The notes: generated by a model not told the origin, from the letters alone. DNA of 64,000 bases from CAMYMQ01 sp963730305 (GCA_963730305.1 CAVSRB010000006.1:248001-312000); one strand, 5' to 3'; shown: positions 7,679 through 16,784, numbered from the stretch's first letter. Numbers and translations: made by a program.

Positions 7679-9442
7679 CTAAACCCGGGCGATCTGCTCC
7701 GCCGACAGCGCGTCGATCGCTTCGGCGCCCGCGAGCGCGCGGGCCAGCAGGGCGTGGCTGTCGGCCATGATCTGCTCGGCGTAGAAGCGGGCCAGCACCC
7801 GGTATTCCTCCCCGATGGGATCGTCGCCGGCATCGCCCGCGGCGCGCAGCCACATCCAGCCGATATAGGTCCGGCCGGCAAGCTGGAGATAAGGCGTCGC
7901 CCCGGCGAGCGCCGCGCGGGGGGTCTCGGCGAGCGTCGCCATCAACTGGTTGGAGGCGTCGTGGAGCAGGGCGAGGCCGGTCTCGACCGCCTGATGGATC
8001 GCCAGCACCCGCGCGTCGCCGTCGAAGCGGCCGAGGTCGGCCTCGATCCGTTCGGTCAGCGCCCGGAAGGCGGCGCCGTCGTGGCGCGGCAGCTTGCGGG
8101 TCAACAGGTCGATCGCCTGGATGCCGTTGGTGCCCTCGAAGATCGGCGTGATCCGGGCGTCGCGCAGATACTGCTCGGCGCCGTTCTCGTGGCAGTAGCC
8201 GTGGCCGCCGAACACCTGGATGCCGATGCTGGCCACCTCGCAACCGATGTCGGTGAAGCAGGCCTTGCAGATCGGCAACAGGAAGGAGACCACGTCGCCC
8301 GCCAGGGCGCGCTCTTCCTCGGTCTCGGCGGCGCGCGACAGGTCGAGCTGGCGCGCGGTCTCGTAGGCCAGCGCCCGGGCGCCGCCGGTCAGCGCCTTCA
8401 TGGTCAGCAGCATCCGGCGCACGTCGGGATGCTCGATGATCGGCACCGGACCGCCGTCACCCTTGCCGTTGACGCCCTGCGGCCGCTCGGCGGCGTAGCG
8501 CAGCGCGTTGGCCGTCGCCGCGCCGGCGACGCCGACGCCCTCGAAGGCGACCTCGGTGCGCATCGTGTTGATCATCGTGAACATGTTCTGGATGCCGCGC
8601 AGCTCCTCGCCGAGCAGCCAGCCGGTCGCCTCCTCGAACAGCACCTCGCAGGTCGGCGAGCCGTGGATGCCCATCTTCTCCTCGATGCGCTGGACGCGGA
8701 CGCCGTTGCGTGTCCCCAGGGAGCCGTCGGGGTTGGGCAGGAATTTCGGCACCAGGAACAGGCTCAGCCCGCGCACGCCGGCCGGCGCGCCCTCGGTGCG
8801 GGCGAGCACGATGTGGACGATCTGCTCGGCGGCGTCGTGGTCGGCGAAGGAGATGAAGATCTTGGTGCCGGAGACGGCGTAGCTGCCGTCGCCGCGCGGC
8901 ACCGCCTTGGTGCGGGCGAGGCCGATGTCCGACCCGGCGTGGGGCTCGGTCATCGAGATCGTCGCCGCCCATTCGCCGCTGACCAGCCTGGGCAGATAGG
9001 CCGCGCGCAACGCGTCGGTGGCGTGCGCCTCGAGCACCCGGGCCGCCGCGCGCACCGGGGTCGGTAGCATGGTGAAGGCGATGCTGGCGCCGTTGAGCAT
9101 CTCCGACAGCGCGCCCTGGACGACCTCGGGCAGCGCCTGGCCGCCATAGGCCTCGGGCAGCACCAGCGACGGCCAGCCCTGGTCGCGGAAGGTATGGTAG
9201 GCGTCGACGAAACCGGGGGGCAGGGTGACCCGGCCGTTGGCGTAGCGCGCGCCCTCGCGGTCGCAGGCCTCGTTGATCGGCCCGATCACCTCCGCGGTCA
9301 GCGCCCCCGCCGCGCGCACCACGTCCTCGACCGTGTCCGTGTCGACATGGGCGAAGGCGGGCAGGCGCAACAGGCCCTCGACGTCGATCACGCGCCGCAG
9401 GAGGTAAAGGATGTCGTCGACGGGCGGCGTGTAGTCGGGCAT
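7679..9442 (-). CDS. Acyl-CoA dehydrogenase, long (DmdC-like) subfamily
   Basis: FAD flavoenzyme of 587 residues, longer than medium-chain ACADs (about 380) because of a C-terminal acetyl-CoA dehydrogenase-like extension; this size class includes DmdC (methylmercaptopropionyl-CoA dehydrogenase). Seen: N-terminal PPVDDILYLLRRV, SMTEPHAGSDIGL at the FAD/substrate interface, KIFISFADHD, GIHGSPTCEVLF, VFGGHGYCHENGAEQYLRDARITPIFEGTNGIQA with the conserved helix, then the extra C-terminal domain. The ATG at 9442 is preferred over the longer upstream frame because the next 40 codons look non-coding and contain an operator-like palindrome. It is divergent from the ligase at 9623. It should desaturate the aryl-propionyl or similar CoA made by that ligase (inference). 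Confidence 0.85.
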   Translation of the reverse strand: MPDYTPPVDDILYLLRRVIDVEGLLRLPAFAHVDTDTVEDVVRAAGALTAEVIGPINEACDREGARYANGRVTLPPGFVDAYHTFRDQGWPSLVLPEAYGGQALPEVVQGALSEMLNGASIAFTMLPTPVRAAARVLEAHATDALRAAYLPRLVSGEWAATISMTEPHAGSDIGLARTKAVPRGDGSYAVSGTKIFISFADHDAAEQIVHIVLARTEGAPAGVRGLSLFLVPKFLPNPDGSLGTRNGVRVQRIEEKMGIHGSPTCEVLFEEATGWLLGEELRGIQNMFTMINTMRTEVAFEGVGVAGAATANALRYAAERPQGVNGKGDGGPVPIIEHPDVRRMLLTMKALTGGARALAYETARQLDLSRAAETEEERALAGDVVSFLLPICKACFTDIGCEVASIGIQVFGGHGYCHENGAEQYLRDARITPIFEGTNGIQAIDLLTRKLPRHDGAAFRALTERIEADLGRFDGDARVLAIHQAVETGLALLHDASNQLMATLAETPRAALAGATPYLQLAGRTYIGWMWLRAAGDAGDDPIGEEYRVLARFYAEQIMADSHALLARALAGAEAIDALSAEQIARV

Positions 9443-9465
9443 GGGCGGGTCTCCGCGATGAATTG

Positions 9466-9483
9466 TTTTACGTTGACGTAAAA
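9466..9483. promoter_or_regulatory. 18-bp inverted repeat TTTTACGT-TG-ACGTAAAA between divergent genes
   Basis: Perfect 8-base arms with a 2-base centre lie 24 bases before the acyl-CoA dehydrogenase start and 140 bases before the ligase start. The TTTACGT/ACGTAAA pattern resembles operators described for MerR-family LiuR regulators of acyl-CoA catabolism; that resemblance is recalled, not computed. No liuR is next to it. Confidence 0.6.
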
Positions 9484-9622
9484 AATGTGATACAGGGCAC
9501 GAGTGTGCCATGGCAAGCCCGTTCGCGGCGACCGGTTCGCCGGCGCGGGTGTGCTTGCACGGCGCGCTTCGCGGCACCTAATATGCGGCGAAATCAAAAA
9601 AATGTGGAGGAGACACCGGGCG

Positions 9623-11515
9623 ATGACCGCCACTGCCCAGGCCGTTCCCGATGGCCAACGCCCAGGCGACTGGACCAAGGACTATCCGTTCACCGACCTG
9701 AACCTGGCGCCGCCGCGCGTCGACCTGGAGCGGCGCGACAACGGCGAGGTCGTGCTGACCAACCCGGTGCCGCTGGAGGACTTCCCGACCCAGGTCTCCG
9801 ACGACCTGCGCCGCCACGCCGTCGAGATTCCGGACCGCACCTACCTGGCCCAGCGCGGGCCGGACGGGGAGTGGGTGCATCTGAGTTACGCCGAGGCGCG
9901 GCGCAAGGTCGACGCCGTTTCCCAATGGCTGCTCGACAACGGCCACGGGCCGGACAACCCGGTCGCCTGCCTGTCCGACAACAGCATCAACTTCGCGCTG
10001 CTCCAGCTCGGCGCGATGCAGGTCGGCATCCCGTTCCTGCCGGTCTCCCCCGCCTATTCGCTGATGTCCCAGGACTTCGCGCGCATCCGTTACGTCTGCG
10101 AGCGGTTCACGCCGTCGCTGATCTACACCGAGAACCTGGCGATGTTCGAGCCGGCGCTCCACGCCGTGAAGCCCGACGCGCAGCTCGTCGCGGCCCAGAA
10201 TGTCGACGCCATGCCCGGCGCGGTATCGTTCGACGACCTGCTCGCCGCGACGCCGGGTCCGGCGGTCGAGGAGGCCTACGCCAAGGTCGGCCCCGACACG
10301 GTCGCCAAGATCCTGTTGACCTCGGGCTCGACCGGCTTCCCCAAGGGGGTGATCAACACCCAGCGCAACCTGTGCGCCTCGCACACCCAGATGATCCAGG
10401 TGTGGCCGTTCCTGACCGAGCGGCCGCCGGTGATCTGCGACTGGCTGCCGTGGAACCACACCTTCGGCGCCAACTGGTGCTTCAACATGATCCTGCGCCT
10501 GGGCGGCACCTTCTACATCGACGAGGGCAAGCCGGTGCCGGGCAGGTTCGAGGCGACCCTGCGCAACATGCGCGACGTCAAGGTCACCATGCTGCTCAAC
10601 GTCGCCCGCGCCTACGACGCGCTGATCCCGGAATTCGAGAAGGACGAGGCGTTCGCGCAGCACGTCTTCTCGGACATCGACTACATCTTCTACGCGGGCG
10701 CGGGCCTGCCCCAGGGCCTGTGGGACCGGTTGGAGGCGCTGGCGATCAAGGTGCGCGGCAAGCGCATCCCGATCCTGACCTCGCTGGGCTCGACCGAGAC
10801 CGGCCCGCCCGCCCTGGTCTGCCACTGGCCGGCCGACGTCACGGGCTCGGTCGGCCTGCCGCTGCCGGGGCTGACGGCCAAGCTCGCCCCGGCCGGCGGC
10901 AAGACCGAGGTCCGCTTCAAGGGGGCCAACATCTCGCCCGGCTACTACCGCGACGCCGAGCGCACGGCGGAGGCGTTCGACGAGGAGGGCTTCTACAAGA
11001 TCGGCGACGCGGTCAAATGGGCCGATCCCGACGCCCCGGAGAGAGGCCTGATGTTCGACGGCCGGGTCGCCGAGAACTTCAAGCTGCTGACCGGCACCTG
11101 GGTCGCCACCGGCGTGCTCCGGCTCGACGTGCTGACCTACCTGACGCCGCTGGTGTCCGACGCCGCCGTGACCGGGGAGAACCAGGAGGAGGTCGGCCTG
11201 CTCGCCTTCGCCAACATCCCCGCCTGCCAGGCGATGTTGGGCGACGAGGGCGCCGGGCTGGCGCCCGAGGATATCGTCGCCCACGCCAAGGTGCAGGCGG
11301 CGATCCGCGAGCACCTCGCCACCTACAATAAGGCGCACCCGGGATCGAGCCAGCGGGTGACCCGCGTCCTGCTGATGACCGCGCCGCCGAGCATCGACGC
11401 CGGCGAGATCACCGACAAGGGCTACCTCAACCAGCGCGCCATCCTCGACAACCGGGCGGACCTGGTCGACCGGCTCTACCGTGACGACCCCGGGCCGGAC
11501 GTCGTGATCGCCTGA
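9623..11515 (+). CDS. Feruloyl-CoA synthetase-like AMP-forming acid:CoA ligase
   Basis: Adenylate-forming ligase of 630 residues that would activate an aromatic or aryl-alkenoic acid as its CoA ester. The size and sequence are those of the Fcs/feruloyl-CoA synthase branch: P-loop ILLTSGSTGFPKGVINT (A3), motif A5 TSLGSTETGPP, and GDAVKWADP ... GLMFDGRVAENFKL in place of the usual A7/A8, typical of Fcs. ATG at 9623 follows GGAGGAGA by 12 bases; the in-frame ATG at 9602 overlaps this ribosome site. It leads a run of MaoC, MaoC, SDR and MaoC genes, so it probably feeds CoA-dependent side-chain shortening. The substrate could be ferulate, a cinnamate or an alicyclic acid. Confidence 0.8.
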   Translation: MTATAQAVPDGQRPGDWTKDYPFTDLNLAPPRVDLERRDNGEVVLTNPVPLEDFPTQVSDDLRRHAVEIPDRTYLAQRGPDGEWVHLSYAEARRKVDAVSQWLLDNGHGPDNPVACLSDNSINFALLQLGAMQVGIPFLPVSPAYSLMSQDFARIRYVCERFTPSLIYTENLAMFEPALHAVKPDAQLVAAQNVDAMPGAVSFDDLLAATPGPAVEEAYAKVGPDTVAKILLTSGSTGFPKGVINTQRNLCASHTQMIQVWPFLTERPPVICDWLPWNHTFGANWCFNMILRLGGTFYIDEGKPVPGRFEATLRNMRDVKVTMLLNVARAYDALIPEFEKDEAFAQHVFSDIDYIFYAGAGLPQGLWDRLEALAIKVRGKRIPILTSLGSTETGPPALVCHWPADVTGSVGLPLPGLTAKLAPAGGKTEVRFKGANISPGYYRDAERTAEAFDEEGFYKIGDAVKWADPDAPERGLMFDGRVAENFKLLTGTWVATGVLRLDVLTYLTPLVSDAAVTGENQEEVGLLAFANIPACQAMLGDEGAGLAPEDIVAHAKVQAAIREHLATYNKAHPGSSQRVTRVLLMTAPPSIDAGEITDKGYLNQRAILDNRADLVDRLYRDDPGPDVVIA

Positions 11516-11620
11516 ACCCTGCCGGCCGCATGTCTGGTGCGGCCTCGAAACGCTTGCATCCGTTCGGCGGGCGTATTCTCTTAGCGCCCGATTCGAGAAA
11601 ACGATGGGAGACCGTACCCT

Positions 11621-12064
11621 ATGCTGGACAAGTCCAAGATCGGCCACGAGTTCGAGCCGGTGACCTTCCGGGTCGACGAAGGCCAACTCCGGTTCTTCGC
11701 CAAGGCGATCGGGGAGACCGATCCGATCCATTTCGACGAAGCCGCCGCCAAGGCCGCCGGCCACCCGGGCCTGGTCGCGCCGCCGACCTTCGTCGGCTGC
11801 CTGGAGATGGACAAGCCCGATCCGTTCGAGATGGTGTCGGTGGTTGGCGGCGACCTGAAGAAGGCGCTGCACGGCAACCAGACTTTCGTCTATCACCACC
11901 CGGTCTATGCCGGCGACCACATCACCTACAAGAGCCGGGTCAAGGACATTTACGACAAGAAGGGCGGCGCGCTCGAGTTCATCGACGTCGAGACCGACGC
12001 GTTCAACCAGGACGGTACGCTGACCGCCGTGATCGGCCAGACCGTCGTCATCCGCAATTCGTAA
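11621..12064 (+). CDS. MaoC-like dehydratase, FAS1-dehydratase-type N-terminal half (HadA-like)
   Basis: Single hot-dog-fold protein of 147 residues. FRVDEGQLRFFAKAIGETDPIHFDEAAAKAAG and VAPPTFVGCLEMD mark the N-terminal half of eukaryote-type hydratase 2, which normally lacks catalytic residues. The next gene, 13 bases downstream, supplies the catalytic half, an arrangement like mycobacterial HadAB. The pair should hydrate an enoyl-CoA. GGGAG precedes the ATG. Located between the ligase and an SDR. Confidence 0.8.
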   Translation: MLDKSKIGHEFEPVTFRVDEGQLRFFAKAIGETDPIHFDEAAAKAAGHPGLVAPPTFVGCLEMDKPDPFEMVSVVGGDLKKALHGNQTFVYHHPVYAGDHITYKSRVKDIYDKKGGALEFIDVETDAFNQDGTLTAVIGQTVVIRNS

Positions 12065-12077
12065 GGGGCACGGACAG

Positions 12078-12500
12078 ATGGCAAGCCAGATCAAGTATGA
12101 CGACGTCAACGTCGGCGACGAGATCCCGACCCTGGTCGTCGGCCCGGTCGCCCGCCACGACCTCGCGCTCTATGCCGGCGCGTCGGGCGATCACAACCCG
12201 ATCCACACCGACATCGACGCCGCCAAGAAGTCGGGGCTGGGCGACGTGATCGTCCACGGCATGCTGCAGATGGCCTATCTCGGCCGGCTGCTCACCGACT
12301 GGGCGCCGCAGGACCAGCTCCGGGAGTTCACCAGCCGCTTCACGGCGATGGCCCGTCCGCACGACACCATCACCTGCACCGGCAAGATCACCGAGAAGTT
12401 CGAGGAAGACGGCGAGAAACGCGTCCGGCTCGAGCTGGCCGCGGCCACCGACAAGGGCGACACCACGCTGCAAGGCACCGCTGTCGTCGCGCTGAGCTAG
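12078..12500 (+). CDS. MaoC-like enoyl-CoA hydratase, catalytic subunit (HadB-like)
   Basis: Hot-dog hydratase of 140 residues with the R-hydratase active-site segment YAGASGDHNPIHTD (catalytic Asp and His) followed by VIVHGMLQMAYLGRLL. It probably forms a heterodimer with the preceding non-catalytic partner. The reaction would be hydration of a 2-enoyl-CoA to a 3-hydroxyacyl-CoA, likely R-configured as in other MaoC hydratases. It is encoded 13 bases after its partner and 85 bases before the SDR that could oxidise the product. Confidence 0.82.
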   Translation: MASQIKYDDVNVGDEIPTLVVGPVARHDLALYAGASGDHNPIHTDIDAAKKSGLGDVIVHGMLQMAYLGRLLTDWAPQDQLREFTSRFTAMARPHDTITCTGKITEKFEEDGEKRVRLELAAATDKGDTTLQGTAVVALS

Positions 12501-12585
12501 CCGGCAATCATTCCATTCGCGTCCGCCGCCGGGCCGCACCCGGCCGCGGGCCGCCACGGGTTCAAATAAGAGGAAGCAGAGAGAT

Positions 12586-13416
12586 ATGAGCAAACTGGAC
12601 GGAAAAGTCGCCCTGGTATCGGGTTCGGGCCGGGGCATCGGCCGCGCCATCGCGCTGAAGCTGGCGAGCGAGGGCGCGCGGGTCGTCGTCAACGACCTCG
12701 ACAAGGAGCCGGCCGAAGAGACGGTCGCGGCGATCAAGGCGATGGGCAGCGATGCCGCGGCCTGTGTCGGCAACGTCTCGGCGCCGGACTTCGGCGACCG
12801 TTTCGTCGGCACCGCCGTGGAGAAGTTCGGCACCGCCGACATCGTCGTCAACAACGCCGGCTTCACCTGGGACGCCGTCGTCCAGAAGATGACCGACGAG
12901 CAGTGGCAGGCGATCATGGACACCCATGTCACCGCGCCGTTCCGCATCCTGCGCTCGTTCGCCGAGGTGCTCCGCGCCAATGCCAAGAAGGAGGCCGAGG
13001 AGGGCAAGGAGGTGTTCCGCAAGGTCGTGAACATCTCGTCGATCGCCGGCCTCTACGGCAACGCGGGCCAGATCAACTATTCCTCGGCCAAGGCCGCCCT
13101 GGTCGGCATGACCCGGACGATGGCCAAGGAGTGGGGCCGCTACAAGTGCAACGTCAACTGCGTCGCCTTCGGCTACGTCAAGACGCGCATGACCCAGGAG
13201 CTGCAGAAGGACGGCAGCGCCACCGTCACGATCGAGGACAAGGAACTGCCGGTCGGCATCCAGCCCCAGATGATCAAGATGATGGAGGCGATGATCCCGC
13301 TCGGCCGCGGCGCCACGCCGGAAGAGGCCGCCGACGCGGTCTACCTCTTCTGCTCGCCGGAATCGAACTACATCAGCGGCCAGGTGGTCCTGGCGGGCGG
13401 CGGCCTGATTGTCTGA
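12586..13416 (+). CDS. SDR-family 3-hydroxyacyl-CoA dehydrogenase-like enzyme
   Basis: Classical SDR of 276 residues: cofactor loop SGSGRGIGRAIA (residues 13-24) with a following acidic Asp (VVVNDLDKE) favouring NAD, NNAG at the core, catalytic Ser in NISSIAGLYG and YSSAKAALVG for Tyr/Lys. The insert KDGSATVTIEDKELPVGI is typical of FabG-like acyl-CoA SDRs such as the MFE2 dehydrogenase domain. Next to a MaoC pair, the best inference is oxidation of the R-3-hydroxyacyl-CoA product. It overlaps the next gene by 8 bases, so translation is probably coupled. Confidence 0.8.
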   Translation: MSKLDGKVALVSGSGRGIGRAIALKLASEGARVVVNDLDKEPAEETVAAIKAMGSDAAACVGNVSAPDFGDRFVGTAVEKFGTADIVVNNAGFTWDAVVQKMTDEQWQAIMDTHVTAPFRILRSFAEVLRANAKKEAEEGKEVFRKVVNISSIAGLYGNAGQINYSSAKAALVGMTRTMAKEWGRYKCNVNCVAFGYVKTRMTQELQKDGSATVTIEDKELPVGIQPQMIKMMEAMIPLGRGATPEEAADAVYLFCSPESNYISGQVVLAGGGLIV

Positions 13417-13924
13417 TCGCCGCACCGGCGACGATCAGACACCGTCGGCGGCTCCCGGCGAGACAGCGGGGGCCGCGGCGGCGGTCTACTGGGACGATAT
13501 CGAGGTGGGCGCCGTCGTCGAAGGCGGCGCCTTTCCTTTCGAGCTCGGCGAGATCAAGGATTTCGCCAGCGTCTTCGACCCGCGGCCGACCCACCTCGAC
13601 GAGGCCGCCGCCGCCGAGACTTTCTTCGACGGCCTGGCGGCGAGCGGCGCCCATACCTTCGCCGCCTGGGCGCGGCTCTACTGGGACCTGACCCCCGGCT
13701 GGGCCCACCAGGCCGGCACCGACATCTCCCGCATGCGGCTGTTGCGCCCGGTCCGGCCCGGCGACGTGCTCAGCCTGCGTTTCGAGGTCGTTGGCAAGAA
13801 GCCCTATCCGCTCAAGCCCGGCTTCGGCTTCCTCGACATGGAACACGTCCTGCGCAACCAGCACGGCAAGACCGTGATGCGCATGACCTGCCGGATCATG
13901 ATCGAGCAGCGGCCCGTGGCCTAG
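13409..13924 (+). CDS. MaoC-family dehydratase, second type
   Basis: Hot-dog protein of 171 residues: YWDDIEVGAVVEGGAFPFEL, the active-site region FASVFDPRPTHLDEAAA and GAHTFAAWARLYWDL. The usual D-x-N-P-I-H is changed to DPRPTHLD, keeping an acidic residue and His. It could hydrate a branched or thioester substrate or act as a thioesterase-like partner. The proposed TTG start at 13409 overlaps the SDR end; no ATG or GTG is better placed, and no ribosome site is evident, which fits coupled translation. It ends 14 bases from the convergent 2-hydroxyacid dehydrogenase. Confidence 0.7.
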   Translation: MSDRRTGDDQTPSAAPGETAGAAAAVYWDDIEVGAVVEGGAFPFELGEIKDFASVFDPRPTHLDEAAAAETFFDGLAASGAHTFAAWARLYWDLTPGWAHQAGTDISRMRLLRPVRPGDVLSLRFEVVGKKPYPLKPGFGFLDMEHVLRNQHGKTVMRMTCRIMIEQRPVA

Positions 13925-13937
13925 GCGCGGCCGGCCG

Positions 13938-14936
13938 TCAGCCGGTGCGGTCCGCCTCCGCCACCAACGCCACCCGGCCTTCGCCGGTCAGGAAGTTGCG
14001 CACGTTGCGCGCGGCGCTCGACGCCAGCCCTTCGAGGGCCCCCGGCACCAGGCCCGAATTGTGCGGCGAGCCGATCACGTTGGGCAGTTCCAGGAAGGGG
14101 AAATCCTGTTCGAACGGCGTGTCGAGCGCCATCTTCTCGCGCCACCACGTGTCGATGCAGGCGGTGAAGCCCGGGTTGTCGGTGAGGTGGTTGTAGAGCG
14201 CCTCTTGGTCCACGATCGCGGCGCGCGAGGCAACGACCAGGATGGCGTCGGGCTTCATGCGCGCAAGCTGGTCGGCCCCGATCCGGCCCCGCGTCGCCGC
14301 GTTCAGAGAGGCCGTGACCGCGAGCAGGTCGCAGCGGTCCAGGCAGGCCTCGAGGTCGGCGTCGGCGCCGACCCAGTCGACATTCTCGTCGCGGCGGCCC
14401 GAGCGGTTGATCGCCTCGATCCGCATGCCGAAGGCGCGCAACAGTCGCGCCGTCTCGCGGCCGATTTCGCCGTAGCCGTAGAGACAGGCGGTGCCGCCGG
14501 ATAGCATCCGGTTCAGGCGACCGTATCCGAACCGGCCCTCGGCCAAGTGCTTCTGTTCGATCATTAGCCGTTTGGCGGCCGACAGCACCATCGCCAGGAT
14601 ATGCTCGGCGATGGCGGGGGCGGCGGCGCCGGCGGTGTTGCCCATTGCCACGTGGTCGGGAATCACGCCGCGCGGGATGTGGTCGACCCCGACCGACAGC
14701 GTCTGGACGAACCGAACCTCGTCGAGGTGGGCCCGCTCTTCCTCGCTGAGCTCGGCCTGAGGGGCGAGCACGATTACGGCGTCGGCCTTGCGCAGCGCCG
14801 CGGAACGTTCGTCGGCGCCGATCTCCGCCAGCATCGTAACGGTCGCGATATCGCCCAGGACGTCCTCGTAAGCCTCGCGTCCGATCGGCAGGGCCGAGGC
14901 GCAGACGACGACGTCGAATTTACCGCTGTCCGCCAT
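13938..14936 (-). CDS. D-2-hydroxyacid dehydrogenase family protein
   Basis: NAD(P)-dependent 2-hydroxyacid dehydrogenase of 332 residues. Seen: LSVGVDHIP substrate loop, ACLYGYGEIGRETARLL Rossmann loop (GxGxxG), NRSGRR after strand beta-2 suggesting NADP, VASRAAIVDQEAL in place of the usual NxARG, a Glu-equivalent in CIDTWWREK, and catalytic His in SPHNSGL. It is the last gene of the TRAP operon: its ATG overlaps the dctM stop by one base (TGATG). This suggests the transporter imports a 2-hydroxy or 2-oxo acid which this enzyme then oxidises or reduces. Confidence 0.8.
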   Translation of the reverse strand: MADSGKFDVVVCASALPIGREAYEDVLGDIATVTMLAEIGADERSAALRKADAVIVLAPQAELSEEERAHLDEVRFVQTLSVGVDHIPRGVIPDHVAMGNTAGAAAPAIAEHILAMVLSAAKRLMIEQKHLAEGRFGYGRLNRMLSGGTACLYGYGEIGRETARLLRAFGMRIEAINRSGRRDENVDWVGADADLEACLDRCDLLAVTASLNAATRGRIGADQLARMKPDAILVVASRAAIVDQEALYNHLTDNPGFTACIDTWWREKMALDTPFEQDFPFLELPNVIGSPHNSGLVPGALEGLASSAARNVRNFLTGEGRVALVAEADRTG

Positions 14937-16246
14937 CACCCGTAGAACAGCTTCGGCAGCCACAGCGCCATCGACGGGATCAGGACCAGCAGCACCACCA
15001 ACGCGCCGTCCGCGAACAGGAACGGCACGATGCCGCGGTAGACCTTGCCCAGCGCGATGTCGGGCATCTGGGCGCGGATCACGAAGATGTTCATGCCCAC
15101 CGGCGGCGTGATCAGGCCGACCTCGGCGACCACGACCACGAAGATGCCGAACCAGACCTTGTCGAAGCCGATGGTCTCGGCCAGTGGCAGGAACACCGGC
15201 ACGGTGATCAGGATCATGCTCAGCGAATTGAGGAAGCAGCCGAGGATCACGTAGACCACCAGCATGATCAGGATGACCAGGTAGGGGTGGAGCGATTCCG
15301 CCCCGAAGAAGGCCGTCACCGCCTTGGGCAGCTGGGTCAGGACGATGAATTCCTTGAACATGAAGGCGCCCAGGACGATGAAGAACAGCATCGCCGTGGT
15401 CATCACCGTCTCGATCAGCGAATCGCGCAGGCCTTCCCAGTTGATCGTCCGCGTCGCGCCGGCGATGACGATGGCGACGAAGGCGCTGACCGCCGCGGCC
15501 TCGGTCGGGCTGAACACACCCAGGTAGATGCCGCCGACGGCGCAGCCGAACAGGATCACCACCTTCCACAGCTTGGTCATCGGCTTGAACCGCTCGGCCC
15601 AGGGCAGGCCGGCGATGGTCGGCACCGCGTCCGGCCGCAGCCGTGCGATGGCCGCGATCACCACGACGTGGAGCAGCGCCAGCACGATGCCCGGGATCAG
15701 CGCGGCGGCGAACAGCTCCGGCACGCCCGCCTCGGCGATGATCGCGTAGAAGATCAGGATCACCGAGGGCGGGATCAGGATGCCGAGCGTGCCGCCCGAC
15801 GCCACGGTGCCGGTGGCCAGCGCCTCGTCGTAGCCGTGCCGGCGCATCTCCGGGATCGCCACCCGCGACATGGTCGCCGCGGTCGCCAGCGACGAGCCGC
15901 TGATCGCGCCGAAACCCGCGCAGGCGCCGATCGTGCCCATCGCCAGCGCGCCGCGCATGCCGCTGAACAGGGCGTTGGCGGCATTGTACAGCTCGGCCGA
16001 CATGCCCGACCGGGTCGCGATCACGCCCATCAGGATGAACAGCGGCACCACCGTCAGCCCGTAGGCGTCCTCGGTGACCAGGTAGGCGCCGGCCTGGCCG
16101 GCGGCGTCGAGCGCGAACTGCCAGCCGTCCATGACGGCGTAGCCGAACAGGCCGACCATGCCCAGCGCCGCGCCCACCGGGATGCGCGCCAGGATCAGGA
16201 CCAGGACGGCCAGCAGGCCGAGCAGGCCGATGAATTCGTTCGCCAT
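14936..16246 (-). CDS. dctM: TRAP transporter large permease DctM-like
   Basis: Integral membrane protein of 436 residues with about 12 hydrophobic segments, typical DctM length. Characteristic stretches are PVGAALGMVGLFGYAV, VPLFILMGVIA, GASSGSSLATAATMSRVAIPEM-like (GAISGSSLATAAT), GTLGILIPPSVILIFYA and ITPPVGMNIFVIRA. It couples the sodium gradient to uptake of the solute bound by DctP. Encoded 25 bases after dctQ in the same operon and overlapping the hydroxyacid dehydrogenase. Substrate undetermined. Confidence 0.9.
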   Translation of the reverse strand: MANEFIGLLGLLAVLVLILARIPVGAALGMVGLFGYAVMDGWQFALDAAGQAGAYLVTEDAYGLTVVPLFILMGVIATRSGMSAELYNAANALFSGMRGALAMGTIGACAGFGAISGSSLATAATMSRVAIPEMRRHGYDEALATGTVASGGTLGILIPPSVILIFYAIIAEAGVPELFAAALIPGIVLALLHVVVIAAIARLRPDAVPTIAGLPWAERFKPMTKLWKVVILFGCAVGGIYLGVFSPTEAAAVSAFVAIVIAGATRTINWEGLRDSLIETVMTTAMLFFIVLGAFMFKEFIVLTQLPKAVTAFFGAESLHPYLVILIMLVVYVILGCFLNSLSMILITVPVFLPLAETIGFDKVWFGIFVVVVAEVGLITPPVGMNIFVIRAQMPDIALGKVYRGIVPFLFADGALVVLLVLIPSMALWLPKLFYG

Positions 16247-16271
16247 TGCCCCTCGGGATCCCGGTGCCGGC

Positions 16272-16784
16272 CTAGGCGTCGCCCATTGGCGGCTCGTTCT
16301 CCGGCTGGCCGCGGACCAGCCACAGCACCGCGACGAGCACCGCGGCGACCGTCGACAGGCCGAGGCCGATCAGCAGCGGCAGCCAGAACCAGAACTTGTT
16401 GATGTCCACCGACATGGCGTGCTCGCCGAAGCGGATCTTGTCCATCGCCGGCTCGATCGCCTGCCAGAAGGCGATGCCCAGGAAGGCGATGGTCATGAGC
16501 AGGCCGACCCAGCGCATCACCTTCTTGGCGCGGGCGCCCATGACGTGGTCCATCATGTCGACGACGACGTGCTGGTCGCGCAGGGTCACCGCGGGCAGGG
16601 CGATGAAGAAGGAGGCGACGAAGGCGATCACCATGACGCCGACGTCGTTCTCGCCGGTGAAGCCGGTGAAATAACGCAGGACCAGCGAGACACAGGTCCA
16701 CAGCATCATGAAGACGACGAACAGAGCGGCGACGAAGGCGAGAACCTTCGCCGCCCGCTCCATCATGGCCGGGAGTCGGTCCAC
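16272..16784 (-). CDS. dctQ: TRAP transporter small permease DctQ-like
   Basis: Four-helix membrane subunit of 170 residues (usual 150-180) with the DctQ signature EYSV-like region replaced by VSLVLRYFTGFTGENDVGVMVIAFVASFF and VTLRDQHVVVDMMDHVM. It is sandwiched between dctP (16 bases upstream) and dctM (25 bases downstream). The GTG at 16784 is the first in-frame start; ATGATG at 16766 is an alternative. Confidence 0.85.
   Translation of the reverse strand: MDRLPAMMERAAKVLAFVAALFVVFMMLWTCVSLVLRYFTGFTGENDVGVMVIAFVASFFIALPAVTLRDQHVVVDMMDHVMGARAKKVMRWVGLLMTIAFLGIAFWQAIEPAMDKIRFGEHAMSVDINKFWFWLPLLIGLGLSTVAAVLVAVLWLVRGQPENEPPMGDA

Noticed and set aside
9578..12109. Open frame of over 840 codons on the minus strand
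   Set aside because: Antisense of the ligase and MaoC genes, which carry clear motifs in the plus direction.
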